Below, in pieces: positions 51,401 to 59,257 of a stretch of DNA of 64,000 bases. The notes under the pieces were generated by a model, which saw only the letters and a list, made by a program, of their open reading frames with translations, searched no databases and was not told where the DNA came from. Where the stretch lies: NCBI RefSeq assembly GCF_009901525.1, contig NZ_CP019288.1, positions 3,501,501 to 3,565,500 on the forward strand, written 5' to 3'. A program made the translations under genes and the position numbers. How positions within the stretch are numbered: the stretch's first letter is position 1; every line of letters begins with the position of its first letter. Origin of the DNA: Kordia antarctica (GTDB lineage Bacteria; Bacteroidota; Bacteroidia; Flavobacteriales; Flavobacteriaceae).

Positions 51401-54017
51401 CAACTGTAACGATATCAAATTTTTGATTTTCATCTGTATAAAATGAACCATATTGTTTTGGTTCGGGTGATTTTAATCCAACAAAAGAAATATATGGTGC
51501 AAAGTTTTTGGAGAATGCATCAATAGAGAAATCGCCGCCATTTTCAAATACGCGCGTTAAAAAAGAAGCGCGCAACATTCCTGGCGCTTTTTTCTCTACG
51601 TTTATTTTTTTAGAGATTTTTACCAAACCATCTTCATCTAAATTTCCTTCGAACATGATAAATTCTTCTGCATTAAATTCACGTGTCGGATCGTTGAATT
51701 CATAGTTTGGAAATTTCTTGAAAGACGCTTTTGTATTCGTTAATTTTATACTGACTTCTGCTTTTAAATTTTTAGCTGGCGCGCCATGCAACCAAGCCGC
51801 TTTTAGTGTTCCTTCAATTGGTCTAGAATTGGCTAATATTTCATCGTCAAAATCAATATTAATTTTTAATCGATTCGGTTTTACTGTTTCTACTTTAAGT
51901 GTTTTAGAGAAATTTACGCCACCAACATTTACATTGGCTTCCCAATTTCCAGTTGGCGCTTCTGATGCAGTCGGAACCGTAAATTTATAGAAATTTTCTA
52001 CGCCTTCCGTCAAGACGTTTTTGTAGATTAATTTTCCACGCGCATCCGTAACTTCCATTTTTACTGGATGATTTTTTGGAAGCGGACTTCCTTTGTCATT
52101 TAAAACAAATGCTAAGTGTAAGGTGTCGCCAGGTCGCCAAACGCCGCGTTCTCCGTAGATGTAACCATTAATTCCTTTTTTAATTTTTTTCCCAGAAACA
52201 TCAAACTTACTCATGGACAACGAACTTCCATCATTCAGTTTTACGAACGTCATTTGTTTGTTTTTGGATACAATAGCAAAGTATGCGTTTTTGTCTGCGT
52301 CAATGGTAATTAACCCTTCAGTATCCGTTCGTCTTGAATAAATTTCTTGTTGTTGGTAATTGTATAAAGTTACTTTTGCATTGCCTACAGGATTTGTAGA
52401 TAGAATGTCGCTTACCGCGAAATAGTACGATTTGTTTTCGCCTTTTTTTACAATTACACCTAAGTCAGAAGCTATTATGTTTGCTGTTAAGAAACGATCT
52501 TTTAGATAGTACGAATCTGTACAAGGATTTTCACGATCATTCCAATTGTAGCTGTAGTTTCGGAAATCATATATTTCGTTGTCCCAATATTCTTCTTCAT
52601 TTTCGTCTTCATCTTCTCGGTTTTGGTAATAATCGCCGCGCGAACTTGCTTCTTCAGTTTTATCAGCAACAGCATCACAGGTATATAATGCATAGTCTTT
52701 TTTGAAACCAATTTCTATTTGATAAATAGCGCCAGGTTCTGCTTTGAATAGTTCTGATAAGTCAATTCCGTACGTTTTCCATTGTCCATCGTTTTCGTCT
52801 TTATTTTTGATAAGATTAATGGTTTTTTTGGCAACACGTCTTCCAACTTTACGAATGCTATACCGATCAATTTCGCCAATGCTATTATCTTGTAAAAACT
52901 GAAGCACATTTTTTTGGTATATTTTTACAATTCGCACATCTACAGATTTCAAGTTCATCGCTTGAAAGTTATACGTCAAATTTTTAGAATTTGGTAAAAT
53001 AACACCTTTGCTAATGGCGCGTAATTGTGGTTTTTGTTGTTCGAATGAAATGGGTTTTGTGAAATTTCTTTTTAGTTTGAAACCTTCTTTGTTTTTGATT
53101 CCTGTAAAAACTTCCAACATTGTTGTGCCTGTAACTCTGTTTCCAGGATATACATTTAAAATGTTTCCATCAACAGCATAGGTTATGTTTTGTTGATCTT
53201 TTACAGTTACCAATCCTTCAAAGTTTTGATTTTTGAGTAATGGATCCGAGAAGTTAATACTGATTTTTTGTTCAGGACTTTCCGAAACATTTATTTCAAT
53301 GATAGAAAAATTGTTTTGACCAGAAATGAGATACGATTTTGAACCTTTTGTGTCTGCACCAATTGATTTTCCTGTCCACGAAATTTGTATTTCCGAATCG
53401 TCAATTGGTCTGTTAATGCTGTCTATAGTAAATTCGTAGGTTGTATTATTCAACACATCAGCACTCCATTTTACAGCTAATTCCTTGCCGTTTTGTGTAG
53501 CTTTTAGTAAATCTTTTAGTTTATCATTCGGAATAACATCTGCGGAACGCAACATTCCGTTTAAGTATTGCCATTCCTTGGAATATGATTGTAAATCGTT
53601 GGTAACTATCGTAAAGTTTGGTGCAACAGTTTTGAACGCGAATGTATATTTTTTGAATTCGTCAGCAACATTTTCATAGATCTCATCTAATTGAAGCGTT
53701 ACGCTATATTCTGTGTTTGGCTTTAGTGATGTTTCAGGTACAAAGCGCAAGGTTTTGTTGTTTTGAACAAACAGTTTTCCATTCACTCTTGGATTTATTT
53801 TTAGGAGCTTCACAGGAACTTCCTGATCATTTGCCCAATCGGTAACTTCTTTTTGCAATCCTATGATAATAGGTTCATTTACAGAAACAGTTCCAGCAGT
53901 TGTTTGATAAATGTAGTCTTTGAATTCAAAGATGTTGTCTGCTTCAGGACTTTCCGTTTTACACGAGAATAATCCAACAAATACCCAAAAAAGGATGAAA
54001 ATAGTAGTGTTGCGCAT
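48480..54017 (-). CDS. bacterial alpha-2-macroglobulin lipoprotein
   Basis: A protease-trapping cell-envelope protein of 1845 residues, thought to defend the cell together with PBP1C. The lipobox ends at Cys19 (FWVFVGLFSC). An N-terminal Ig-like region, MG domains (residues about 590-760: GYIYGERGVWRPGDTLHLAF), a bait region and a thioester domain follow. The thioester motif is intact: PHGCIEQTTSSVFPQ. I chose the ATG at 54017 because it gives a compact lipoprotein signal; a start at 54053 adds 12 residues. The gene precedes two small coupled genes and pbpC. Confidence 0.94.
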   Translation of the reverse strand: MRNTTIFILFWVFVGLFSCKTESPEADNIFEFKDYIYQTTAGTVSVNEPIIIGLQKEVTDWANDQEVPVKLLKINPRVNGKLFVQNNKTLRFVPETSLKPNTEYSVTLQLDEIYENVADEFKKYTFAFKTVAPNFTIVTNDLQSYSKEWQYLNGMLRSADVIPNDKLKDLLKATQNGKELAVKWSADVLNNTTYEFTIDSINRPIDDSEIQISWTGKSIGADTKGSKSYLISGQNNFSIIEINVSESPEQKISINFSDPLLKNQNFEGLVTVKDQQNITYAVDGNILNVYPGNRVTGTTMLEVFTGIKNKEGFKLKRNFTKPISFEQQKPQLRAISKGVILPNSKNLTYNFQAMNLKSVDVRIVKIYQKNVLQFLQDNSIGEIDRYSIRKVGRRVAKKTINLIKNKDENDGQWKTYGIDLSELFKAEPGAIYQIEIGFKKDYALYTCDAVADKTEEASSRGDYYQNREDEDENEEEYWDNEIYDFRNYSYNWNDRENPCTDSYYLKDRFLTANIIASDLGVIVKKGENKSYYFAVSDILSTNPVGNAKVTLYNYQQQEIYSRRTDTEGLITIDADKNAYFAIVSKNKQMTFVKLNDGSSLSMSKFDVSGKKIKKGINGYIYGERGVWRPGDTLHLAFVLNDKGSPLPKNHPVKMEVTDARGKLIYKNVLTEGVENFYKFTVPTASEAPTGNWEANVNVGGVNFSKTLKVETVKPNRLKINIDFDDEILANSRPIEGTLKAAWLHGAPAKNLKAEVSIKLTNTKASFKKFPNYEFNDPTREFNAEEFIMFEGNLDEDGLVKISKKINVEKKAPGMLRASFLTRVFENGGDFSIDAFSKNFAPYISFVGLKSPEPKQYGSFYTDENQKFDIVTVDDKGNPIKRNGLEVKIYEINWRWWWSSSYEDLSSYSGSDYHEHYKTLRVNTDANGKGSFNLNIPDDNRGRYLIRVYDAKSGHATGMTTYFYKNWWRRSNDGNSEAAKMLIFAADKETYNVGEKATITFPSGKGGRALVSVENGTEVLSTKWVKTSKEQTTTTIPITEEMAPNVFVNISLVQKHDNVSNDLPIRLYGVIPILVENPLTILKPKISVPETLRPEQSFTVKVSEENKKAMTYTIAVVDEGLLDLTRFKTPNPWDVFYQRQALGVRTWDIYDDIIGAFSGNIDQVFAVGGGDGGNGAKNKKANRFKPVVVYLGPFQLKAGQTKSHKIEMPNYIGAVRTMVVAGNPETEAYGNAEQSSQVKKPLMVLATAPRKLSPGEKVTLPVTVFAMEDKVKNVSLQLKLQDGISVIGSANQTLTFDKPDEKMVYFDLDVSEAKGIRTIEVIATGNGEKASYKIEIDVENPNPITKKIHEVTLDGKTAKTLNFDTFGVAGTNAAVVEFSTLPPMDFTSRMEYLIQYPHGCIEQTTSSVFPQLYLNDIFDITTSKKQQIESNIEKGIKRLAHFQRPNGGLSYWIGENRTNEWGTSYAGHFMIEAEKKGYILPLNFMSQWISFQKNAARAWRTNNDNYYNADLAQAYRLYTLALAGHPDLASMNRLRESNKLSNDAKWRLAAAYALASQKEAGEQIAKTANINFEPSRNRYDYTYGSIDRNRAMAMETMVILKDKKAIDMSKIIAKRLSSSDWMSTQTTAYSLLAMGKMVTQNGGKNIKMQFSSNGNNQQNIETSKAIAQRDLTIVKGANSLQIENKEDNVLFVRVLSTGKLPLGEELAEKRHLTIRVTYKDKAGNEIDVTKLQQGTDFMATVTISNDRAIFLGDVALTEIFPSGWEIVNTRFTDYGNTESSEARHTDIRDDRVNFYFDLPRRRSKTFNVLLNASYLGRYYLPGIQAEAMYDNDYFVRTKGQWIEVVK

Positions 54018-54123
54018 GATGCTTTTTTTTGTAAAATAGGCAGACTTTTTCATAATTGTAGTGCTTAATGAGTATTCGTTGCTATGTATTTAGTATTCGT
54101 AAAGTAGTTGAAGTTTTCCGTTT

Positions 54124-55170
54124 TTACTCTTTGTAAATTCCAACGGTAATCGTTCCATTTTCATCAACTGTTGCTCGGTACATTCCGGCAGTATTAAATT
54201 CAGCTACTAAGTTTCCTTTTGCATCAATGGCAATAATTCCGCCATCGCCGCCCATATTTTTTAGTTTGTTTTGAATCACTTCTTTTGCAGCTTCTTGTAG
54301 CGACAAGTTTTTGTATTCCATTAAAGCAGAAATATCATACGCAACATTTGCTCTGATAAAATATTCGCCGTGTCCAGTTCCAGAAACTGCACAGGTTTTG
54401 TTGTTTGCATACGTTCCTGCGCCAATTATTGGAGAATCACCAATACGATTCCATTTTTTATTGGTCATTCCGCCTGTAGAAGTTCCTGCGGCTAAGTTTC
54501 CGTCTTTGTCTAAAGCAACACAACCAACAGTTCCGAATTTGTAATCGTTAATATATGGATCAACATAGGCACTTTTGCTGTCGTCTGAAAGATTTTGCTT
54601 CGCATGTAATAACGATTGATATCTTTTTTCTGTGAAGAAATAATCAGGATTCACAACTTCCAATCCTTGTGAAGCGGCAAATTCTTCTGCGCCTTCTCTA
54701 GCAAGCAATACATGAGCTGAGTTTTCCATAACTTTTCGCGCAGCCGAGATTGGGTTTTTTAAATTCGTTACTCCAGCAACTGCGCCAGCATTTAACGTTT
54801 TTCCTTCCATGATAGAAGCGTCTAATTCATTTTTTTCATTGTTAGCAAATACTGCACCTTTTCCCGCGTTGAATAATGGCGAGTTTTCTAAGATATGAAT
54901 GGTTTGTTCTACGGCATCTAAACTTGTACCGCCATTTTGTAAAATTTCGTAGCCTTTTCTAGCTGCTTTTTCTAATGTTTCTTTGTATTGTGCTTCTAGT
55001 TCAGGAGTTAGATTCTTTTTTAAAATCGTTCCAGCGCCGCCATGAATGACCAAGCCGAAGTTATTTTGCGAAGGGTTAGAACTTTTAACTTCCTTTTTTG
55101 TTGAGGTTTCTACACAACTCGTCAATAATAATAATAATAAAACTGTTGTAAAAAAGACATAAACTCTCAT
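54124..55170 (-). CDS. isoaspartyl peptidase / L-asparaginase, lipoprotein form
   Basis: A 348-residue Ntn hydrolase that removes isoaspartyl residues from peptides or hydrolyses asparagine. The lipobox ends at Cys19 (LLLTSC). The precursor self-cleaves before the Thr in FGTVGCVALDKDGNLAAGTS; IHGGAGTI and GAGTYANN follow the family. It stands between alpha-2-macroglobulin and the peptide cluster on the same strand. Confidence 0.93.
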   Translation of the reverse strand: MRVYVFFTTVLLLLLLTSCVETSTKKEVKSSNPSQNNFGLVIHGGAGTILKKNLTPELEAQYKETLEKAARKGYEILQNGGTSLDAVEQTIHILENSPLFNAGKGAVFANNEKNELDASIMEGKTLNAGAVAGVTNLKNPISAARKVMENSAHVLLAREGAEEFAASQGLEVVNPDYFFTEKRYQSLLHAKQNLSDDSKSAYVDPYINDYKFGTVGCVALDKDGNLAAGTSTGGMTNKKWNRIGDSPIIGAGTYANNKTCAVSGTGHGEYFIRANVAYDISALMEYKNLSLQEAAKEVIQNKLKNMGGDGGIIAIDAKGNLVAEFNTAGMYRATVDENGTITVGIYKE

Positions 55171-55220
55171 AAATATTTTTTAATTAGTTAACATTTAAAA
55201 ATACAGCTTTTTAAGCATAA

Positions 55221-55257
55221 AAAAGCACTTAAAACTTAAGTAGTTTTAAGTGCTTTA
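55221..55257 (-). terminator. terminator of the 76-aa peptide gene
   Basis: A perfect 14-base stem AAAGCACTTAAAAC/GTTTTAAGTGCTTT with flanking A run. Confidence 0.9.
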
Positions 55258-55290
55258 GTAATTTAAAGGAATACATTGTTTAGAAAGTGA

Positions 55291-55521
55291 TTATTTAACA
55301 CATCCGTGAACCTCCTTTGATTGGCACGTACATGCAGTATTTGCTTCACTGACACGAAAACAAGTTAATGCTTCTTCAGTAAGAAATCCGCAACCACCGC
55401 CAATAGCACAGGTTTCACAAGTAATGTATGATTGCGCTGGCGCGCCACCTTTTACATTTCCAAGGTTAGAAATTTGATTTTTCCCTAATGATAACTTTTT
55501 AATGATTTTCTTTTTTTTCAT
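55291..55521 (-). CDS. Cys-rich RiPP-precursor-like peptide, 76 aa
   Basis: Leader MKKKKIIKKLSLGKNQISNL, Gly-Gly in NVKGGAP at residue 25-26, then a core of 50 residues with eight Cys and several Ser/Thr (SYITCETCAIGGGCGFLTEE, then SEANTACTCQSKEVHGC). It has its own terminator and follows the l-m peptide pair. Function unknown. Confidence 0.72.
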   Translation of the reverse strand: MKKKKIIKKLSLGKNQISNLGNVKGGAPAQSYITCETCAIGGGCGFLTEEALTCFRVSEANTACTCQSKEVHGCVK

Positions 55522-55611
55522 AAGAATGTAAAATTGATTAGTGCCTTAAATTACATAAATTCAAATGGAATAGCTGTTGTTTTTCAGATTTTTATTTAGA
55601 AGTGATTGCAT

Positions 55612-55650
55612 AAAAAAAGCTTCAAAAGTAACTACTTTTGAAGCTTTTTA
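55612..55650 (-). terminator. terminator of the two-peptide unit
   Basis: AAAAAGCTTCAAAAGTA and its complement form a perfect 17-base stem, followed by T on the minus strand. Confidence 0.9.
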
Positions 55651-55670
55651 GAGTTTTAAAATCTAGCTTT

Positions 55671-55910
55671 TTATAATATGTCACATGGTCTATCAACAGA
55701 TAGTTGACATCCTAAATCCCAAGAAGGTTCACATTCACAAGCCGAATATAATTCGCTATACCAAGTACATTCGTATATATCATTTGTATATACACATTCT
55801 TCTAAATTTCTAGTAAGCTGAATAGGTCTCGCTGCATTTTGAGCACCACCATTTAAGTTAGAAATGGAAGATTTTTTGAGCGATAATGATTTTAATTTCT
55901 TTTTTTTCAT
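55671..55910 (-). CDS. Cys-containing RiPP-precursor-like peptide, 79 aa
   Basis: Leader MKKKKLKSLSLKKSSISNLN, Gly-Gly at 21-22 (NGGAQ), then a long acidic core with six Cys (CVYTNDIYECTWYSELYSAC, then CEPSWDLGCQLSVDRPCDIL). It begins 22 bases after the stop of the next peptide upstream, so both are on one transcript. Function unknown. Confidence 0.7.
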   Translation of the reverse strand: MKKKKLKSLSLKKSSISNLNGGAQNAARPIQLTRNLEECVYTNDIYECTWYSELYSACECEPSWDLGCQLSVDRPCDIL

Positions 55911-55932
55911 GATATTCTATTTTTAATTTTAT

Positions 55933-56136
55933 TTAAACAGGACAAGCAGCTTCAACAGAAGCACATGCACCTACAGTCATGCACAAGCAAGTATCTATTC
56001 TACTAAAACATCTAGCGTCATTTGATTTAGGATTTATTGCAACTCTTACTGGAACAATACCTCCATGTATACTTGAAAGGCTTGAAATTTCTTTCTTCCT
56101 TAAATCTAGCTTTTTACTAAGTTTCTTTTTTTTCAT
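55933..56136 (-). CDS. Cys-rich RiPP-precursor-like peptide, 67 aa
   Basis: Leader MKKKKLSKKLDLRKKEISSL, Gly-Gly at 25-26 (SIHGG), then a core with five Cys (ARCFSRIDTCLCMTVGACAS, then VEAACPV). I choose the ATG at 56136 since it matches the family leader; a start at 56214 would add a hydrophobic stretch that contains the likely promoter. First gene of a two-peptide unit. An upstream element like that at 15200 and 15649 is present. Confidence 0.72.
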   Translation of the reverse strand: MKKKKLSKKLDLRKKEISSLSSIHGGIVPVRVAINPKSNDARCFSRIDTCLCMTVGACASVEAACPV

Positions 56137-56179
56137 GATAAGTTTTAATTTGATTAGTTTAAAAAGATAAAGAAAAATG

Positions 56180-56194
56180 CAGTTGGTTAAGTAC
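56180..56194 (-). promoter_or_regulatory. conserved upstream element, variant copy
   Basis: GTACTTAACCAACTG (minus strand) lies 44-58 bases before the ATG at 56136, as in the two peptide genes at 15158 and 15608 (CAATTTAACCAATTG). Confidence 0.45.
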
Positions 56195-56305
56195 GGTTTT
56201 ACCTTACTTAACACTTATGTGTCAGTAACTTACGGTTTTGCCTGATTTAAAATGATTAAGGATCGCTAAAAAATCGTAATTTTAAAGTCTAAATTTCAAA
56301 CTATA

Positions 56306-56848
56306 ATGGCAATACAAAAACCGTTTAATCTCAATCAATGGATTGAAGAAAATAGAGACTTATTAAAACCACCAGTAGCAAATAAAAACTTGTATAAAGA
56401 CGCAGGCGATTATATTGTAATGATTGTTGGCGGACCAAACGCACGAAAGGATTATCACTTTAATGAAACCGAAGAATTATTTTTTCAATTAGAAGGAAAT
56501 ATTGAAGTTCATATTCAAGAAGATGGCGAAAAGAAAACCATGAAGTTAGGACCAGGCGATATGTATTTGCATCCTGCTTGTGTGCCACATTCGCCAGTTC
56601 GTTTTGAAAATTCTATCGGATTGGTTGTTGAGCGCAAACGAAAAGGAACCGATTTAATGGACGGTTTGCAATGGTATTGTGACAATTGTAATCATCAATT
56701 GCATGAAGTAAAGTTTCCATTGATTGATGTTGAAAAAGATTTTTTAGGACATTTTAAAGATTTTTATGCTTCTAAAGAACTTCGAACCTGTGACAATTGC
56801 GGAACCGTAATGCCAGTTGACAAACGATTTACCGCAGATGAAGATTAA
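56306..56848 (+). CDS. nbaC: 3-hydroxyanthranilate 3,4-dioxygenase
   Basis: A 180-residue cupin that opens the ring of 3-hydroxyanthranilate in tryptophan/kynurenine breakdown or quinolinate synthesis. Iron ligands: His in KDYHFNETEELFFQ with Glu, and His in LHPACVPHSPVRF. The C-terminal rubredoxin-like site is present (YCDNC and CDNC). A duplicate of its last codons lies at 57562-57586, so a gene has been inserted at its 3' end. Confidence 0.93.
   Translation: MAIQKPFNLNQWIEENRDLLKPPVANKNLYKDAGDYIVMIVGGPNARKDYHFNETEELFFQLEGNIEVHIQEDGEKKTMKLGPGDMYLHPACVPHSPVRFENSIGLVVERKRKGTDLMDGLQWYCDNCNHQLHEVKFPLIDVEKDFLGHFKDFYASKELRTCDNCGTVMPVDKRFTADED
56822..56846 (+). repeat. 25-bp direct repeat at the nbaC end, copy 1
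   Basis: AAACGATTTACCGCAGATGA plus AGATT, the last codons of the dioxygenase. Copy 2 at 57562-57586 differs at two positions. Confidence 0.75.
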
Positions 56849-57560
56849 AAGTGTTTTTTTAGGTGTAATTTTTGGATTTCTTGCATTGTCATGCGAATCC
56901 AAACGTACTGCTGAAATGATTGTTAATACATCTTTGGAAGAAGCACATGGAGGAATAGCGAATTGGGAACTGCCTAAAACGTTAATCTATGAGAAAACAA
57001 CCATTTTATACGATAGTTCAGGAAAGATAGAGAGCCAAAAAAAGCAATTGTTTCATAATATCTTACGACCTAAATTCACTTCGAAAGTTGATTGGAAAGA
57101 AAAGGGAATACAAAAACGTATTGTTTTTGATGGAACGGAAACATCTTTATTCTTCAATCAACAAAAACAAACCAATTTAGAAACTATTGAAAAAGCGCAC
57201 AAAGAAATTACTGGAGCACAATATGTTTTGTGGCAACCGTATAAATTGTTGGCAGATGAAGCTTCATTAAAATTAGAAGGAAAAGTTAGGTTAGAAGATG
57301 GAAGTGAAGCGTTTAAAATTAAAGTTGAATATCCAAATAGCGCAACAAAATGGTGGTATTATTTTGACACAGAAACATTCCTGTTAAAAGAAAACTTGGT
57401 AAAACACGGAACTACATACAGTCAGATAAAAAATATAAGTCACGAAAAAAAGACAGAATTACGGTTACATAAGGAGCGAAAAAGTTATTGGATTGATAGT
57501 ATAAAAAATCAAAAATATCTTCGTGCACAGTACTATTATACCATTCTAAAGCTGGAATGA
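56838..57560 (+). CDS. lipoprotein of the DUF6503 type
   Basis: A 240-residue lipoprotein: lipobox ends at Cys19 (FGFLALSC). The rest resembles flavobacterial DUF6503 proteins (EEAHGGIANWELPKTLIYEK, VLWQPYKLLADEASLKLEGK, WWYYFDTETFLLKENLV), which may have an LolA/LppX-like fold. The ATG at 56838 lies in the dioxygenase end and within the direct repeat; the alternative TTG at 56817 does not give a better signal. The gene sits between two copies of the dioxygenase tail, so it looks like an insertion. Confidence 0.75.
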   Translation: MKIKSVFLGVIFGFLALSCESKRTAEMIVNTSLEEAHGGIANWELPKTLIYEKTTILYDSSGKIESQKKQLFHNILRPKFTSKVDWKEKGIQKRIVFDGTETSLFFNQQKQTNLETIEKAHKEITGAQYVLWQPYKLLADEASLKLEGKVRLEDGSEAFKIKVEYPNSATKWWYYFDTETFLLKENLVKHGTTYSQIKNISHEKKTELRLHKERKSYWIDSIKNQKYLRAQYYYTILKLE

Positions 57561-57561
57561 T

Positions 57562-57586
57562 AAACGATTTATTGCAGATGAAGATT
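57562..57586 (+). repeat. 25-bp direct repeat, copy 2 (relic of the nbaC end)
   Basis: AAACGATTTATTGCAGATGA plus AGATT. In the dioxygenase frame it reads KRFIADEDC and a stop, matching KRFTADED at the current gene end. Confidence 0.75.
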
Positions 57587-57599
57587 GCTAGAATTGTGC

Positions 57600-57607
57600 T
57601 ATCTTTG
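57600..57607 (+). promoter_or_regulatory. -7 box of the aldehyde dehydrogenase gene
   Basis: TATCTTTG lies 39 bases before the ATG at 57647. Confidence 0.5.
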
Positions 57608-57646
57608 CAGAAATTTAACAAAAGAATTTAAAAAAGTTATAAATAC

Positions 57647-59200
57647 ATGGGAGCAGTTACTACTGATTTTGGAATCAAAGAAGCGTTAGCAACACTAGGC
57701 TTAAAAGATATAAACGAAGGAACATCAACAGGTTCAAATAACTTCTCTAATGGAGAAATCATTGAATCTTATTCTCCAGTAGATGGAAAATTGATTGGAA
57801 AAGTAAAATCTACTACAAAAGAAGATTACGAAAAAGTAATGACAACTGCAACGGCAGCTTTTCAAACTTGGAGAACAATGCCAGCGCCATTACGCGGTGA
57901 AATTGTGCGTCAGTTCGGAGATAAATTAAGAGAGAAAAAAGAAGCTTTGGGAAAATTGGTTTCTTATGAAATGGGGAAATCATACCAAGAAGGTTTAGGT
58001 GAAGTACAAGAAATGATTGACATCTGTGATTTCGCAGTTGGATTGTCGCGTCAGCTTCACGGACTTACCATGCATTCGGAACGTCCAGGACACAGAATGT
58101 ACGAACAATACCATCCATTAGGAGTTGTCGGAATTATTTCGGCATTCAACTTTCCAGTTGCCGTTTGGGCTTGGAATACAGCATTGGCTTGGATTTGTGG
58201 TGATGTTTGTGTGTGGAAACCATCTGAAAAGACACCAATGTGTGGCGTAGCTTGTCAAAATATAGCAGCAGAAGTTTTTGCAGCAAACGATTTACCAGAA
58301 GGAATTTGTTGTTTAATAAATGGAGATTATAAAGTAGGAGAGTTGATGTCTAAAGACACTCGTATTCCGTTAGTATCTGCAACAGGATCAACGCGAATGG
58401 GTAAAATTGTAGCGAAAGAAGTTGCAGGACGTTTAGGAAAGACTTTACTTGAATTAGGTGGAAACAACGCAATTATTGTGACGCCAGATGCAGATATAAA
58501 AATGACCGTTATCGGAGCTGTTTTTGGAGCTGTTGGAACGGCTGGACAACGTTGTACATCAACACGTAGATTAATTATTCATGATTCTATTTACGATAAA
58601 GTAAAAGATGCAATCGTGAAAGCTTACGGACAATTACGTATTGGAAATCCATTAGATGAAAACAATCATGTTGGACCAGTTATTGACAAAGATGCTGTAA
58701 AAGGTTATCAAGCTGCGTTAACGAAAGTTGTTGAAGAAGGTGGAAAAATTATTGTTGAAGGTGGCGTTTTATCCGGCGAAGGTTACGAAAGTGGCTGTTA
58801 TGTAAAACCTGCAATTGCAGAAGCAAAAAATTCATTCAAAATTGTTCAACACGAAACATTTGCTCCAGTTTTATATTTATTAAAATATTCTGGTGATGTA
58901 ACAAATGCTTTAGACGCTCAAAACGGAGTTGCACAAGGTTTATCGTCTGCAATTATGACAAACAACTTACGTGAAGCAGAACATTTCTTGTCTGTACAAG
59001 GTTCTGACTGTGGAATTGCCAATGTAAATATTGGAACTTCTGGAGCGGAAATTGGTGGAGCTTTCGGTGGAGAAAAAGATACAGGTGGCGGACGCGAGTC
59101 TGGATCTGATGCTTGGAAAGTATACATGCGTAGACAAACAAATACAATCAATTATACTACTGAATTGCCATTAGCGCAAGGAATTAAGTTTGATTTGTAA
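57647..59200 (+). CDS. aldehyde dehydrogenase, ALDH7 type (L-piperideine-6-carboxylate dehydrogenase-like)
   Basis: A 517-residue NAD-dependent dehydrogenase oxidising a semialdehyde. Catalytic Glu in LLELGGNNAIIV and Cys in GTAGQRCTSTRRL. The long N-terminus and GGAFGGEKDTGGGRESGSDA match the ALDH7 (antiquitin/AmaB) branch that acts on aminoadipate semialdehyde in lysine breakdown. Location next to 3-hydroxyanthranilate dioxygenase also allows a role with aminomuconate semialdehyde, though that is another ALDH branch. Confidence 0.9.
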   Translation: MGAVTTDFGIKEALATLGLKDINEGTSTGSNNFSNGEIIESYSPVDGKLIGKVKSTTKEDYEKVMTTATAAFQTWRTMPAPLRGEIVRQFGDKLREKKEALGKLVSYEMGKSYQEGLGEVQEMIDICDFAVGLSRQLHGLTMHSERPGHRMYEQYHPLGVVGIISAFNFPVAVWAWNTALAWICGDVCVWKPSEKTPMCGVACQNIAAEVFAANDLPEGICCLINGDYKVGELMSKDTRIPLVSATGSTRMGKIVAKEVAGRLGKTLLELGGNNAIIVTPDADIKMTVIGAVFGAVGTAGQRCTSTRRLIIHDSIYDKVKDAIVKAYGQLRIGNPLDENNHVGPVIDKDAVKGYQAALTKVVEEGGKIIVEGGVLSGEGYESGCYVKPAIAEAKNSFKIVQHETFAPVLYLLKYSGDVTNALDAQNGVAQGLSSAIMTNNLREAEHFLSVQGSDCGIANVNIGTSGAEIGGAFGGEKDTGGGRESGSDAWKVYMRRQTNTINYTTELPLAQGIKFDL

Positions 59201-59225
59201 TCAATATATTGAAACAAAAAATAAA

Positions 59226-59257
59226 AAATCCGCTTTTTACGAAGCGGATTTTTTTAT
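59226..59257 (+). terminator. terminator after the aldehyde dehydrogenase gene
   Basis: AATCCGCTTTTTACGAAGCGGATT is a strong stem followed by a T run. Confidence 0.88.
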
